In this document: piece after piece, positions 42,551 through 50,850 of the stretch
Layout: each line of letters begins with the position of its first letter
How positions within the stretch are numbered: the stretch's first letter is position 1
Origin: Prevotella nigrescens
GTDB taxonomy: Bacteria > Bacteroidota > Bacteroidia > Bacteroidales > Bacteroidaceae
DNA: 64,000 nucleotides
Direction of reading: 5' to 3'
NCBI RefSeq assembly: GCF_031191185.1
Contig: NZ_CP133464.1
Span: 310,001 to 374,000 of the forward strand
The notes under the pieces: generated by a model
Seen by the model: the letters and a program-made list of their open reading frames with translations, nothing else
Told to the model about the DNA's origin: nothing
Databases searched by the model: none
Position numbers and translations under genes: made by a program

Positions 42551-45541
42551 TTATTTTACTGCTATTTTCTTTGTGATGACTCCATCAGTTGTTACTATTC
42601 GGACTACGTAGATGCCGTTTTGTGTTGGCAAACTAATGCCATTCGTAATTTTAGATGTGCTAAACGCCTTTGTACCAGCTATGTTATAGACTTCTAACAG
42701 ACGTACTTTCTGTATGTCGGAGAAGCTGATTATGTTGCCGTTGATGGTAAAACCGACTTCTGTCCTGGCGGTCTGGAGCTCTTCAATTCCTGTCTTCGTG
42801 CCTATGTAAACGGTCTGTGTGTTGTTGCCTGCAAGCGGAACTTCCTGCCCATACGCCTTGCCTTTGGGTCGATACTCGGCGTAAAGCAGATACTTTCCGG
42901 GCTTTAATTTGGCGTCGGGAGTTACTGCGAAGGTGTATTCGGCACTCTTTCCTTCTTCCAAAGTAACCGATTTCATGAACGCCAACATGCCTCCGGTGCG
43001 TGTAACGGGGCGCAGACGAACATAAAGCGTTGCGCCCTTGACCGATTTCCGAGCCGTTATTTTAAGTTTAAAGTCGTTTGTGCGCTTGCCATTCTCCAAT
43101 TTTGTGGTTGGAATGGTGAACTCTGTGCACGCCAATTCGATGGCTTCGTTGTCGAGAACCTCTAATGTGTACTCTTTATTCTGACCGCCCATAGGTGTCT
43201 CAACACCGTTTACCACGTAGTAAGGAACAAGCAAATACTTGCCGGAAGCCAAGTCCAGACGCGATGAATAAACTGCCTTTACCTGTTCCATCTTCTTGTA
43301 CGAAGCCTCTTTCGTCTGCACAATGTCGTATGTTTTGCTCCTGTCGGTTACGTCGATGGCTTTCATCAGCAGCGATGAAGTGCCCGCAGTACCATAGTTT
43401 AGAGTATTTTGGAGAATGGCAATAATATCGCCTTGCTTTACGGCAGCGTTGTTTTCCTTGCTGCTATTGCTTATCCAGAGCATGTCTCCGTCCTGATAGA
43501 ACACCGGAGAAGTTACCTCTTCGCGCACCTCGAGTATGTTTTCTTCGCTGAAACCGGGCTTGAATGGGTGGTTCTCCCACTTTGCAATGTTCTCTCGATA
43601 GCGTTGTTTTTCTTCTTCGGTGGCATCGTCCTTGGGTTTGGTTACGTTTACATTCTTTTCGAATGCCGCTACTTTGTATTTGCCGGAAGGCATGTCGTCG
43701 GGCAGTTCGCAGAGCAATTGAATTGTCTTTTCGCTATTATCGTAGACCTGATGGAAGGTTCTTTTGTCGTCTTCGTGTACGTAATAAACCTTCGATTCAT
43801 CGTTTACAGAAATGAACTTTAACCATATATGGTTGAGAATAAAGTCGTTGCTGTTATTCTTCAGCACTAATGTGAACTTGCCGGAACCTTTTGCGTGCAA
43901 TTCGTTTTCTGCGGTAATAGGTTTCACAAGCGTAACGTTGGGCACAGGTTCGTGTTGTCTTACGCTTACGATAACACCATTTTCTACGGTTGCCTCGGCA
44001 TAATTGGGCAGATTGTTGGGGCAGGGGACAAGCTGCCAATCGTCGCTGTTGTCGGCTTTTACGGCAAATTGTATGCGGTAATCGCTACCATTTGGCACAT
44101 TCTTTTCAATCTCTTTCTTTATCCAATTGCTAATGTAATAGCCTGTAGTATAAAGGTTTCCGTCTACCTTTACGGCGTTGAACACCTTGTTTTCCTGCTT
44201 TAAGATGGCTTTCACCGCTTTGTCTTTGTCTATCAAGACGAGTGCTACCTTGCCCGTAAACTTGTCGCAATCGTGGCTGTCGATGCGCTGCATGCCCAGA
44301 ATTTGCCCACCGCTCTCGACTACGGAGAGGCGACTTGAACCAAAGATAGCCCATTGTTTCTTTCCCGGAGCTGCACTGTCAATTGGTTTTATGCCCGTAA
44401 TTATTTCCTGCTGAAGGTTGTATCCACCTCCATTGGCACCTATTCCGAGTGCGTAAGGTTCGAGTGCATTCACCCGGAAGTAGCCATTGCTTTTGCCGTA
44501 CCAGCCCCAGTTAAAGTGGAAATAGTCTTCGCTGTCGTATCCGTCGCACACAAAAGCGTGTCCACCCTTGCCGTCTTCGTTCGATGCAGAGTAGAAAACA
44601 GGACGCCCGGCATCGAGTTCGGTCTTTATCATGGCTATCCATTGCGGTGTAGAATAGTACTCTCGCTTTTTGTAGGCAATGCCCGTGTCGTAGCCAAAGT
44701 GGTTTACCAGTGCGCCGGCAACGGCTTGCGAGTAGGCACCAGCCTCTCCGCTGGGCATGAAAGACATGTGAACGCTGAATGCTGCCAGGCTGCTCAGGGT
44801 GGCAACCATATTATTCTCGGTTTCATCGGCGTTGTCCAGCTCTAACCGTTCGGGCATTTTTGTCCAGTCGAAATGGGCAGACGTGAAGTCTGCAACGTGT
44901 TTTTTGCCAAGGTTGTCGGTGTAAGTCATGTTGCCTGTTCCCTGCATAGGCCACTTGTGGAAGCGCATAATCTGTGCCATTGCCGTGGCTACACAGCCCA
45001 CGTAGTAGTGTTCTTTCGGATTGTTTTCGGTTGCCTTGCGTTCCGGCATCTTGTTGAAGAAAGGTGCATCTTGTCCCCATTGAATGTTGTTCAGCAGCGG
45101 TTTCACCTTTACTTCGCCGTGTGGTGCTACGCGTTCGTCTTCCTTTACGAAGTCGGTAGAACCTGTATGTTGTACTTTTTCAACGGCACGTGCGAACATC
45201 TGCATCATGGTAACCACGTTGGAGGGTGCTCCTTCCATGTCGAAAGTACCGTTGTCGCTGTAGCCAATGATGCTTCCGATGGCGTCGTCGCCCGACACAA
45301 TGACGAACCCTTCGTTGTTTTCTGCGTTGTAAACATAGAAAGGAGCATAGGAGGCTGTGGCAGACATGTTGGACGTCAGTCTTTTAGGAAGTGCCATCAG
45401 GTGTGTCTTGACGTTCCGTTGGAGTTTTTTCGCCAAGAAATTTTGTGCAATGCGTTGTGCCTCTGACCTTGAAATCGGGTCGGCAAAGGCTGGTATTGCG
45501 AGTATCGCAAATAGCAGCAAAAGATTTAAACTACGTTTCAT
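42551..45541 (-). CDS. Interpain/streptopain-like C10 cysteine protease with type IX secretion tail
   Basis: 996 residues. A signal peptide (LLLLFAILAIPAFA) is followed by a Spi-type propeptide (SRSEAQRIAQNFLAKKL onward), then the C10 catalytic domain with Cys183 in YYVGCVATAMAQ, His328 in GKGGHAFVCDGYD and FHFNWGWYG, the conserved Trp loop. A long accessory region follows, and the last 80 residues (VYNIAGTKAFSTSKI, NGIYVVRIVTTDG, ending KKIAVK) have the T9SS sorting-domain pattern. The family includes interpain A of P. intermedia and streptococcal SpeB, secreted proteases that degrade host proteins. The gene has a leader of about 275 nt from the promoter at 45823-45830. Confidence 0.93.
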   Translation of the reverse strand: MKRSLNLLLLFAILAIPAFADPISRSEAQRIAQNFLAKKLQRNVKTHLMALPKRLTSNMSATASYAPFYVYNAENNEGFVIVSGDDAIGSIIGYSDNGTFDMEGAPSNVVTMMQMFARAVEKVQHTGSTDFVKEDERVAPHGEVKVKPLLNNIQWGQDAPFFNKMPERKATENNPKEHYYVGCVATAMAQIMRFHKWPMQGTGNMTYTDNLGKKHVADFTSAHFDWTKMPERLELDNADETENNMVATLSSLAAFSVHMSFMPSGEAGAYSQAVAGALVNHFGYDTGIAYKKREYYSTPQWIAMIKTELDAGRPVFYSASNEDGKGGHAFVCDGYDSEDYFHFNWGWYGKSNGYFRVNALEPYALGIGANGGGYNLQQEIITGIKPIDSAAPGKKQWAIFGSSRLSVVESGGQILGMQRIDSHDCDKFTGKVALVLIDKDKAVKAILKQENKVFNAVKVDGNLYTTGYYISNWIKKEIEKNVPNGSDYRIQFAVKADNSDDWQLVPCPNNLPNYAEATVENGVIVSVRQHEPVPNVTLVKPITAENELHAKGSGKFTLVLKNNSNDFILNHIWLKFISVNDESKVYYVHEDDKRTFHQVYDNSEKTIQLLCELPDDMPSGKYKVAAFEKNVNVTKPKDDATEEEKQRYRENIAKWENHPFKPGFSEENILEVREEVTSPVFYQDGDMLWISNSSKENNAAVKQGDIIAILQNTLNYGTAGTSSLLMKAIDVTDRSKTYDIVQTKEASYKKMEQVKAVYSSRLDLASGKYLLVPYYVVNGVETPMGGQNKEYTLEVLDNEAIELACTEFTIPTTKLENGKRTNDFKLKITARKSVKGATLYVRLRPVTRTGGMLAFMKSVTLEEGKSAEYTFAVTPDAKLKPGKYLLYAEYRPKGKAYGQEVPLAGNNTQTVYIGTKTGIEELQTARTEVGFTINGNIISFSDIQKVRLLEVYNIAGTKAFSTSKITNGISLPTQNGIYVVRIVTTDGVITKKIAVK

Positions 45542-45822
45542 GCTTTTAAATTTAGTTGTAATTATTTGGTTCTATGATGATTATTTTAGATTGGCGAGCA
45601 CTTTAAGTTAGTCTGTATTATACTGTGTTTAGGTCTGCTTCTGCTCTTTTCCCGTTCCTTGAGGTATGCATTCTCGTGCTGTGGCAGTGGTTAAGCGAAC
45701 TTGGCATTGCACGTTTGGCTTGCTGTAACCACGTCTGTTGTGGAATGTCTCCTTCTGTTTGCTTTGTACGGACAAGTCCAACGGCTATGTTCTTTACCTT
45801 TCAAAGGAACTTGATTTGTGGG

Positions 45823-45830
45823 CAAATGTA
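45823..45830 (-). promoter_or_regulatory. -7 promoter element of the C10 protease gene
   Basis: TACATTTG on the minus strand. No closer promoter was seen, so the transcript would carry a leader of about 275 nt before the ATG at 45541. Confidence 0.5.
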
Positions 45831-45886
45831 GTTTTTTATCCGTGAATAAACGTAAAAAAAATTAGAGAAATTATACAAATAAGTAT

Positions 45887-45912
45887 TTTTTAACACTCGA
45901 GAATGTTAAAAA
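45887..45912. repeat. Small inverted repeat upstream of the protease promoter
   Basis: TTTTTAACA, eight bases (CTCGAGAA), TGTTAAAAA: a perfect 9-bp palindromic arm pair about 57-82 bp upstream of the -7 box, a possible operator site. Confidence 0.55.
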
Positions 45913-46007
45913 TGAATATATAAAAATACCTTTTTGTATATATGCAAGTATATGTATGAAAATGCCTTTGTGTAACTTTCAATAGGTCAGCAGGTTAGAA
46001 AGGCGTC

Positions 46008-46095
46008 CCAAAAGGGGCTGTCTTGCAGTGCAAAAGAGCCTGTTTTGTTGCCCAAAAGGGTGGATTTTGGAACGTGGAAACGGTTATCTTGAAAT
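46008..46095. repeat. 22-bp A/T-tract repeat array, four units
   Basis: Units start at 46008, 46030, 46052 and 46074. Unit 2 begins GCAAAAGAGCCTGTTTTG. Confidence 0.86.
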
Positions 46096-46165
46096 GTAAT
46101 TGCATATATATGAAAAAGGACCAACATAGTGCAAGTGTTACGTTGCAGTATGTCAGCCCTGTTGG

Positions 46166-46189
46166 GAATGCCGCCTCTATCCGGCATTC
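46166..46189 (-). terminator. Hairpin downstream of trxB
   Basis: GAATGCCG/CGGCATTC with an 8-base loop, 14 bp past the trxB stop. No T-run follows on the minus strand, so termination is only possible. Confidence 0.45.
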
Positions 46190-46202
46190 TTGTTACTTCG
46201 GT

Positions 46203-47144
46203 TTACTTTTCGCCCTTGTCTTGCAAGAAGCGTTCAGCCTCGATGGCAGCCTTTGCACCACTTCCGGCAGCCACCACTCCCTGGCGATAGATTGGGTCGG
46301 CAACGTCGCCGGCAGCGAAAACACCTTCTACGCTTGTGGCAGTAGACGGTCCGTGGGTTACGATGAAGCCTTGCGGGTCGAGTTCTAACTGCCCTTTAAA
46401 CAGATCGGTGTTAGGCTTATGACCGATTGCGAGGAAGAAACCGTCTATTTGAATATCATACTTTTCTTCGTTGGCTTCGCCTTTAAAGCGTACCAAGTGT
46501 GCCCCTTCCACACCGTTTTCGCCGAAGAGTCCGAGCGTATTCGTGTTGTAAAGGATTTCTATATTCTCTTTTTCTTCAACTCGTTTACGCATTATTTCGG
46601 CTGCACGGAGGTAGGGCTTGCGCACTATCATGTACACTTTCTTTGCCAAACCTGACAGGTACATAGCCTCTTCGCAGGCAGTGTCGCCACCACCAACAAC
46701 GGCTACTGTGCGCTTGCGGTAGAAGAAACCGTCGCAGGTAGCGCAGGCACTGACACCTTGACCGCGGTATTTCTCCTCGTCGGACAGACCAAGATACTTG
46801 GCGCTTGCACCCGTTGCAATAATGAGCGTGTTTGCTTCGATGATGTTGCCACGCTCGTCTTCGATGATGAAAGGACGTTTCTTAAGGTCTGCCCTCACGA
46901 TGGAACCATCGCGGACATCGGCTCCAACGTTGGTAGCCTGGGCTTTCATTTCCAGCATTAACTGGTTGGCATCGATGCCGTCTTTGAATCCGGGGAAGTT
47001 CTCGATAATGGTTGTAGTTGTCAATTGTCCGCCCGGTTGCAAACCAGAGTATAGCACTGGCTGCAAATTAGAGCGACTTGCGTAGATAGCAGCCGTGTAT
47101 CCAGCGGGTCCACTACCTATGATTAATGTCTTTACTTTCTCCAT
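46203..47144 (-). CDS. trxB: Thioredoxin-disulfide reductase
   Basis: 313 residues with an FAD-binding start (LIIGSGPAGYTAAIYASRSN, 8-27), the redox pair CATC at Cys134/Cys137 in VSACATCDGFFYRKR, the NADPH loop VVGGGDTACEEAMYL, and the C-terminal FAD loop FAAGDVADPIYRQGV. This is a low-molecular-weight TrxB. It reduces thioredoxin with NADPH in the cytosol and supports oxidative-stress tolerance in an anaerobe. Monocistronic, as far as spacing shows. Confidence 0.96.
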   Translation of the reverse strand: MEKVKTLIIGSGPAGYTAAIYASRSNLQPVLYSGLQPGGQLTTTTIIENFPGFKDGIDANQLMLEMKAQATNVGADVRDGSIVRADLKKRPFIIEDERGNIIEANTLIIATGASAKYLGLSDEEKYRGQGVSACATCDGFFYRKRTVAVVGGGDTACEEAMYLSGLAKKVYMIVRKPYLRAAEIMRKRVEEKENIEILYNTNTLGLFGENGVEGAHLVRFKGEANEEKYDIQIDGFFLAIGHKPNTDLFKGQLELDPQGFIVTHGPSTATSVEGVFAAGDVADPIYRQGVVAAGSGAKAAIEAERFLQDKGEK

Positions 47145-47241
47145 AGTGTTTGTTTATAGAATATTGTTTAATTTTTAGTTATACATATTCAGCAGTGCCT
47201 TACGGCAATGTGCAGTATGCGAAGTAGGGTAGAGTGCCTGA

Positions 47242-47862
47242 CTATTTCGGGGGAAACAGTCCGAACAGGCGTGCGTCTATCATGTCCTCGATGCGTTTGA
47301 AGTCTTGCGGATTTTCTGCAAAGTCGATGCTGTCGCCATCAACTATCATCAGTTCACCGTCGTAGGTCTTAATCCAGTTCTCGTATCTTTCGTTCAATCC
47401 GCGTAGGTAATCTATGCGCATGGTCTGCTCGTAGTCGCGCCCCCTGCGTTGAATGTGCTCGATAAGATGCGGCACGCTACTCCTTATATATATAAGGAGG
47501 TCGGGCAGTTTCACCAGGCTCAGCATCAAATCGAACAGCTGTGTGTAGTTGTCGAAGTCTCTATTGCTCATCAGTCCCATGTCGTAAAGGTTGGGAGCGA
47601 ATATGCGTGCGTCCTCGAAAATGGTGCGGTCCTGAATGATAGTGTCGTTGGAGCGCGATATTTCAACTACGTCGCGGAAGCGTTTATTAAGAAAATATAT
47701 CTGAAGATTGAACGACCAGCGCTTCATGTCGTTGTAATAGTCTGCCAAATAGGGGTTGTTGTCGACCGGTTCGAACTGTGCCTTCCAGCCATATCGTTTG
47801 GCAAGCATTGTAGTAAGTGTTGTTTTGCCTGCTCCGATGTTTCCTGCTATTGCTATGTGCAT
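47242..47862 (-). CDS. Deoxynucleoside kinase (second of a tandem pair)
   Basis: 206 residues. The P-loop GNIGAGKTT (7-15) is followed by FEPVDNNPYLADYYNDMKRW, the DRTIFEDARIFA segment (the conserved D-R of the substrate site), and a lid-like segment VPHLIEHIQRRGRDYEQTMR. It belongs to the dNK/TK2-dGK family that phosphorylates deoxynucleosides in salvage. It is about half identical by eye to the upstream copy. The gap between the two is 38 bp. Confidence 0.92.
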   Translation of the reverse strand: MHIAIAGNIGAGKTTLTTMLAKRYGWKAQFEPVDNNPYLADYYNDMKRWSFNLQIYFLNKRFRDVVEISRSNDTIIQDRTIFEDARIFAPNLYDMGLMSNRDFDNYTQLFDLMLSLVKLPDLLIYIRSSVPHLIEHIQRRGRDYEQTMRIDYLRGLNERYENWIKTYDGELMIVDGDSIDFAENPQDFKRIEDMIDARLFGLFPPK

Positions 47863-47900
47863 ATTCTTTGTTGTGATATAAGAGTGAGTTTTATCGATGA

Positions 47901-48515
47901 TTAGAAAAATCCGAAGAGTTCCCGGTCTATCTTGTCGGTAATGAAACCAAAGTCTTTTGGATTGTTCTGGTAGTCGAGTTCGTCTACGTTTATGGTAAGT
48001 ACGCGCCCTTTATACTGATTTTTTATAAAGTCTTCGTAGCGTTTATTGATGTTCTCAAGATAGTCCAACGGCATGCGTTGTTCGTAGTTGCGACCTCGTT
48101 TCTCTATGTTTGCAACCAAATGACTGACCGATGCTTGTAGGTAAATCATTAAATCGGGGTATCGAACGGCGTCGGTCATGTCTTCGAAGAGTTCCATATA
48201 GGTTTCGTAATCGCGCTCGTCAAGGTTGCCCATCGTGTAGTTGTTTGCCGTAAACACGTAAACGCCTTCGTAGATGGTGCGGTCCTGAATGACGTCAGTG
48301 TCTGAACGACTGATTTCCAACAAGTCTTTAAATCGTTCTTTCAGGAAGAATACCTCCATGGCGAACGACCATCGCTTTATGTTTTTATAGTAATCGTCGA
48401 GATACGGATTGTATTCTACCGACTCGTAGCGTGGTTTCCACCCATAGCGTTTGGCTAACATGGTGGTTAAAGTAGTTTTTCCGCTACCAATGTTTCCTGC
48501 TATTGCAATGTGCAT
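47901..48515 (-). CDS. Deoxynucleoside kinase (first of a tandem pair)
   Basis: 204 residues with P-loop GNIGSGKTT (7-15), ESVEYNPYLDDYYKNIKRW, the DRTIYEGVYVFT segment and a lid VSHLVANIEKRGRNYEQRMP. The residues around the substrate pocket differ from the neighbour (for example ESVEYN against EPVDNN, and EGVYVF against EDARIF), suggesting different deoxynucleoside preferences, as for dAK/dGK pairs. It starts 14 bp after the phosphatase gene and is probably co-transcribed with it. Confidence 0.92.
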   Translation of the reverse strand: MHIAIAGNIGSGKTTLTTMLAKRYGWKPRYESVEYNPYLDDYYKNIKRWSFAMEVFFLKERFKDLLEISRSDTDVIQDRTIYEGVYVFTANNYTMGNLDERDYETYMELFEDMTDAVRYPDLMIYLQASVSHLVANIEKRGRNYEQRMPLDYLENINKRYEDFIKNQYKGRVLTINVDELDYQNNPKDFGFITDKIDRELFGFF

Positions 48516-48529
48516 AGGTCGTTTCCGCT

Positions 48530-50002
48530 TTATGGCAATACTGCTTTACCTATACAACCGCTTGGCATTTGTATCTTCAACATAGCACAAACAGTTGCAG
48601 CAATATCGTTTATTGTAACTTCTTGAGCCGATTCTCCATGGTTTACATGCCAGCCATACATTACCCAAGGAATGTGTGTGTCGTATGGATAAGGCTGTCC
48701 GTGCTGTGTGCCGATGTAGTCGGGAGAGTTCTTTGCGCCGAAGAATTGAGCACGAGTAACCACACCTATTTCGCCCGAACGGTTGCGCATGTAGCCATTG
48801 AGCATGCGTGTCTTGATGAAATCGGGCATGGTTTCGGTTGCAACATGCTCTTCGTCGAATACAAAAATATATTGGGGATCTTGCTTTAGGAACTTTATGG
48901 CCTCTTCGATAACGTCGTCTTTGTCTTTCCCTGCCTGTTCTATCATCTTGTCGTTGAAGGCAAATTGATAGTTGTCTTCGCCCATGACGGGTTTTATTCC
49001 GAACTTTTTCTGCAGGTGATTATTAAGGTCTTCCACTGCTTTCTTATACTCGAAAGCTCCTGCCGGAATGCGTTGCTTCTTTAAAAAGTTATAGTTGTGT
49101 GCTGCACCATGGTCGGCTGTAAGGAAAAGAAGATAGTTTCCACGTCCTACTTTGGCATCTAACACATTCAGGAATTGGGACAGATCTTTGTCCAACTGCA
49201 TGTAGACATCGTGGTTTTCCTTGCCTCGCGTGCCATATTTGTGTCCGATGGCATCGGTAGAAGAGATGCTGACGGTAAGCATGTCGGTTTCTTTCCCTTG
49301 TCCTAAGCGTTCGTTCTCGAGTGCCGCAGCTGCCATTTTGAAGGTCATTGTTACGCCTTCGTTCGATGTCTTAATATTATAATTGGGAGCAGTATGGTTG
49401 GCTTTGTTGAACTTTTCTACCCATTCCGGCAGTTTATCCATATAGTAAGAAGAGGTAACGAAGTGCCCTGCAGAGGTGTCCCACCAGTATGCCGCGTTGG
49501 CAGAATGACCTGCCGGCAGAATGGCAGCACGGTCCTTGAGTGCTACACCTATGACTTTTGAACGGAAATTGGTGGCTAATCTCAGTTCGTCGCCTATCGT
49601 AGTGGTGAGCAAACGGTGTGGGCTCATCTGTCCTTCCTTGCTGTCCGACCCTACACTACGTACGGTTGTGTCGGTACAACAGTACACATACTGGTCGTCT
49701 TGCCAGAAATTGTTGCCGCAAATACCATGCAATGCCGGTACGGAACCGGTGAAAACAGACGAGTGTCCGATGGCTGTTACAGTAGGAGCATAGTTTATTT
49801 GCGTGTTTTCGAACGAGAAACCTTCGTTAAGAAGACGGCGAAGACCTCCTTGTCCGTATTCGTTTTGATAAAAATAGAGGTAATCCCAGCGCATCTGGTC
49901 GACTACAAGACCAACTATAAGCTTGGGTCTTGCTACTTGAGCCTGTGCATTTAACACCATAAGGAGCGTTAAAATAAACAGCGATATCTTTTTCATTTTC
50001 AA
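48530..50002 (-). CDS. Alkaline phosphatase superfamily protein (PafA-like)
   Basis: 490 residues with a signal peptide (ISLFILTLLMVLNAQAQ). The alkaline phosphatase fold is seen in LIVGLVVDQMRWDYLYF (metal Asp), the nucleophile region NYAPTVTAIGHSSVFTGSVP where a Thr is the likely nucleophile, SISSTDAIGHKYG and LLFLTADHGAAHNY (metal Asp-His), and later GTQHGQPYPYDTHIPWVMYG with further His. This combination fits the PafA-like phosphatases of Bacteroidota. It would release phosphate from host or medium phosphomonoesters in the periplasm. Promoter at 50074-50081. Confidence 0.9.
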   Translation of the reverse strand: MKMKKISLFILTLLMVLNAQAQVARPKLIVGLVVDQMRWDYLYFYQNEYGQGGLRRLLNEGFSFENTQINYAPTVTAIGHSSVFTGSVPALHGICGNNFWQDDQYVYCCTDTTVRSVGSDSKEGQMSPHRLLTTTIGDELRLATNFRSKVIGVALKDRAAILPAGHSANAAYWWDTSAGHFVTSSYYMDKLPEWVEKFNKANHTAPNYNIKTSNEGVTMTFKMAAAALENERLGQGKETDMLTVSISSTDAIGHKYGTRGKENHDVYMQLDKDLSQFLNVLDAKVGRGNYLLFLTADHGAAHNYNFLKKQRIPAGAFEYKKAVEDLNNHLQKKFGIKPVMGEDNYQFAFNDKMIEQAGKDKDDVIEEAIKFLKQDPQYIFVFDEEHVATETMPDFIKTRMLNGYMRNRSGEIGVVTRAQFFGAKNSPDYIGTQHGQPYPYDTHIPWVMYGWHVNHGESAQEVTINDIAATVCAMLKIQMPSGCIGKAVLP

Positions 50003-50073
50003 CTATTTGGATAAATTTAAGTAGACCTTGGCACTGCCATTCCAAAGGCAGATATAAGCCGTTTTGTCTTTGC

Positions 50074-50081
50074 AAAGATAC
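50074..50081 (-). promoter_or_regulatory. -7 promoter element of the phosphatase-dNK operon
   Basis: TATCTTTG on the minus strand, 72 bp before the ATG at 50002. Confidence 0.55.
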
Positions 50082-50161
50082 AATTTTATTATGAAACAGG
50101 GAAGATAAACCTACAGGTATTTTGTATTGATATCTATTTATCGGTTTTTATGCGGCTTAGT

Positions 50162-50193
50162 TTTGGTTATATCAAAATTAAATTTTATATTTG
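50162..50193 (+). promoter_or_regulatory. Promoter of the PNPOx-family gene
   Basis: TTTG (50162-50165), 20 bp, TATATTTG (50186-50193). It lies inside the longer open frame and therefore sets the start codon at 50216. Confidence 0.7.
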
Positions 50194-50215
50194 CAGAAAA
50201 TTGAAAGTTGTGGAA

Positions 50216-50728
50216 ATGAAGTACGTAAACGATACGGTGCGTAGAAGAGACCGGCTGATGGACGAGGCAAGAGCATTGGAATTGCTGAGAAATGGAGAGT
50301 ATGGTGTGCTCTCGATGGTGTCTGAAGGCGGTGGCTATGGCATACCTGTGAATTTCGTCTGGGACGGTAAGAACAGCGCTTATATACACTGTGCGCCGGA
50401 AGGGCGCAAGTTAGAGGCGATAAAAGCGAACAACAAGGTGTCTCTTTGCATCATTGGCAATGTGAATTTGCTGCCAGGAAAGTTTACGACAGAATATGAA
50501 AGTGCCATCTTTTTTGGTACTGCACACACACAACTTAGCGACGAAGAGAAAATGGACGCATTGCATTTGCTTATCGATAAGCTCTCTTCCGACTTTAAAG
50601 AAATAGGCGATGTGTATGCACACAAGAGCTTTCATCGTGTAGAAATAATACGTATCGACTTTACGGAGTTTAGCGGAAAGCGAAAGAAAGTGCCTCTGGC
50701 AGCACAGCAAGTACGCACGGGCGACTAA
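50216..50728 (+). CDS. Pyridoxamine 5'-phosphate oxidase-family (Nim-like) flavoprotein
   Basis: 170 residues. An N-terminal MKYVNDTVRRRDRLMDEARA leads to the split-barrel FMN-binding fold (EYGVLSMVSEGGGYGIPVNF, AYIHCAPEGRKLEAIKANNK, VSLCIIGNVNLLPGKFTTEY). This is the small group that includes NimA-type 5-nitroimidazole-resistance proteins; membership does not by itself show resistance. A longer frame begins at 50150, but the promoter at 50162-50193 shows that translation starts at 50216. Monocistronic, head to head with the phosphatase gene. Confidence 0.87.
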   Translation: MKYVNDTVRRRDRLMDEARALELLRNGEYGVLSMVSEGGGYGIPVNFVWDGKNSAYIHCAPEGRKLEAIKANNKVSLCIIGNVNLLPGKFTTEYESAIFFGTAHTQLSDEEKMDALHLLIDKLSSDFKEIGDVYAHKSFHRVEIIRIDFTEFSGKRKKVPLAAQQVRTGD

Positions 50729-50850
50729 TCAAGGAAACGTTGATGGGTCAAACTATTGAAACATAAGGAACTGTACCTGCCGGCGAGCTATTGCATTGTA
50801 TATTCTGAGAAGCTATAAAACTATAATTTGAAAACAAAAATAACGACTTT

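Larger units (their letters stand above)
45542..46202. other. Intergenic region upstream of the C10 protease
   Basis: 661 bp. It contains the long protease leader, its promoter, a TTTTTAACA/TGTTAAAAA inverted repeat (45887-45912), a four-unit 22-bp array (46008-46095) and a GC hairpin after trxB (46166-46189). Short plus-strand frames here are not supported. Confidence 0.7.
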
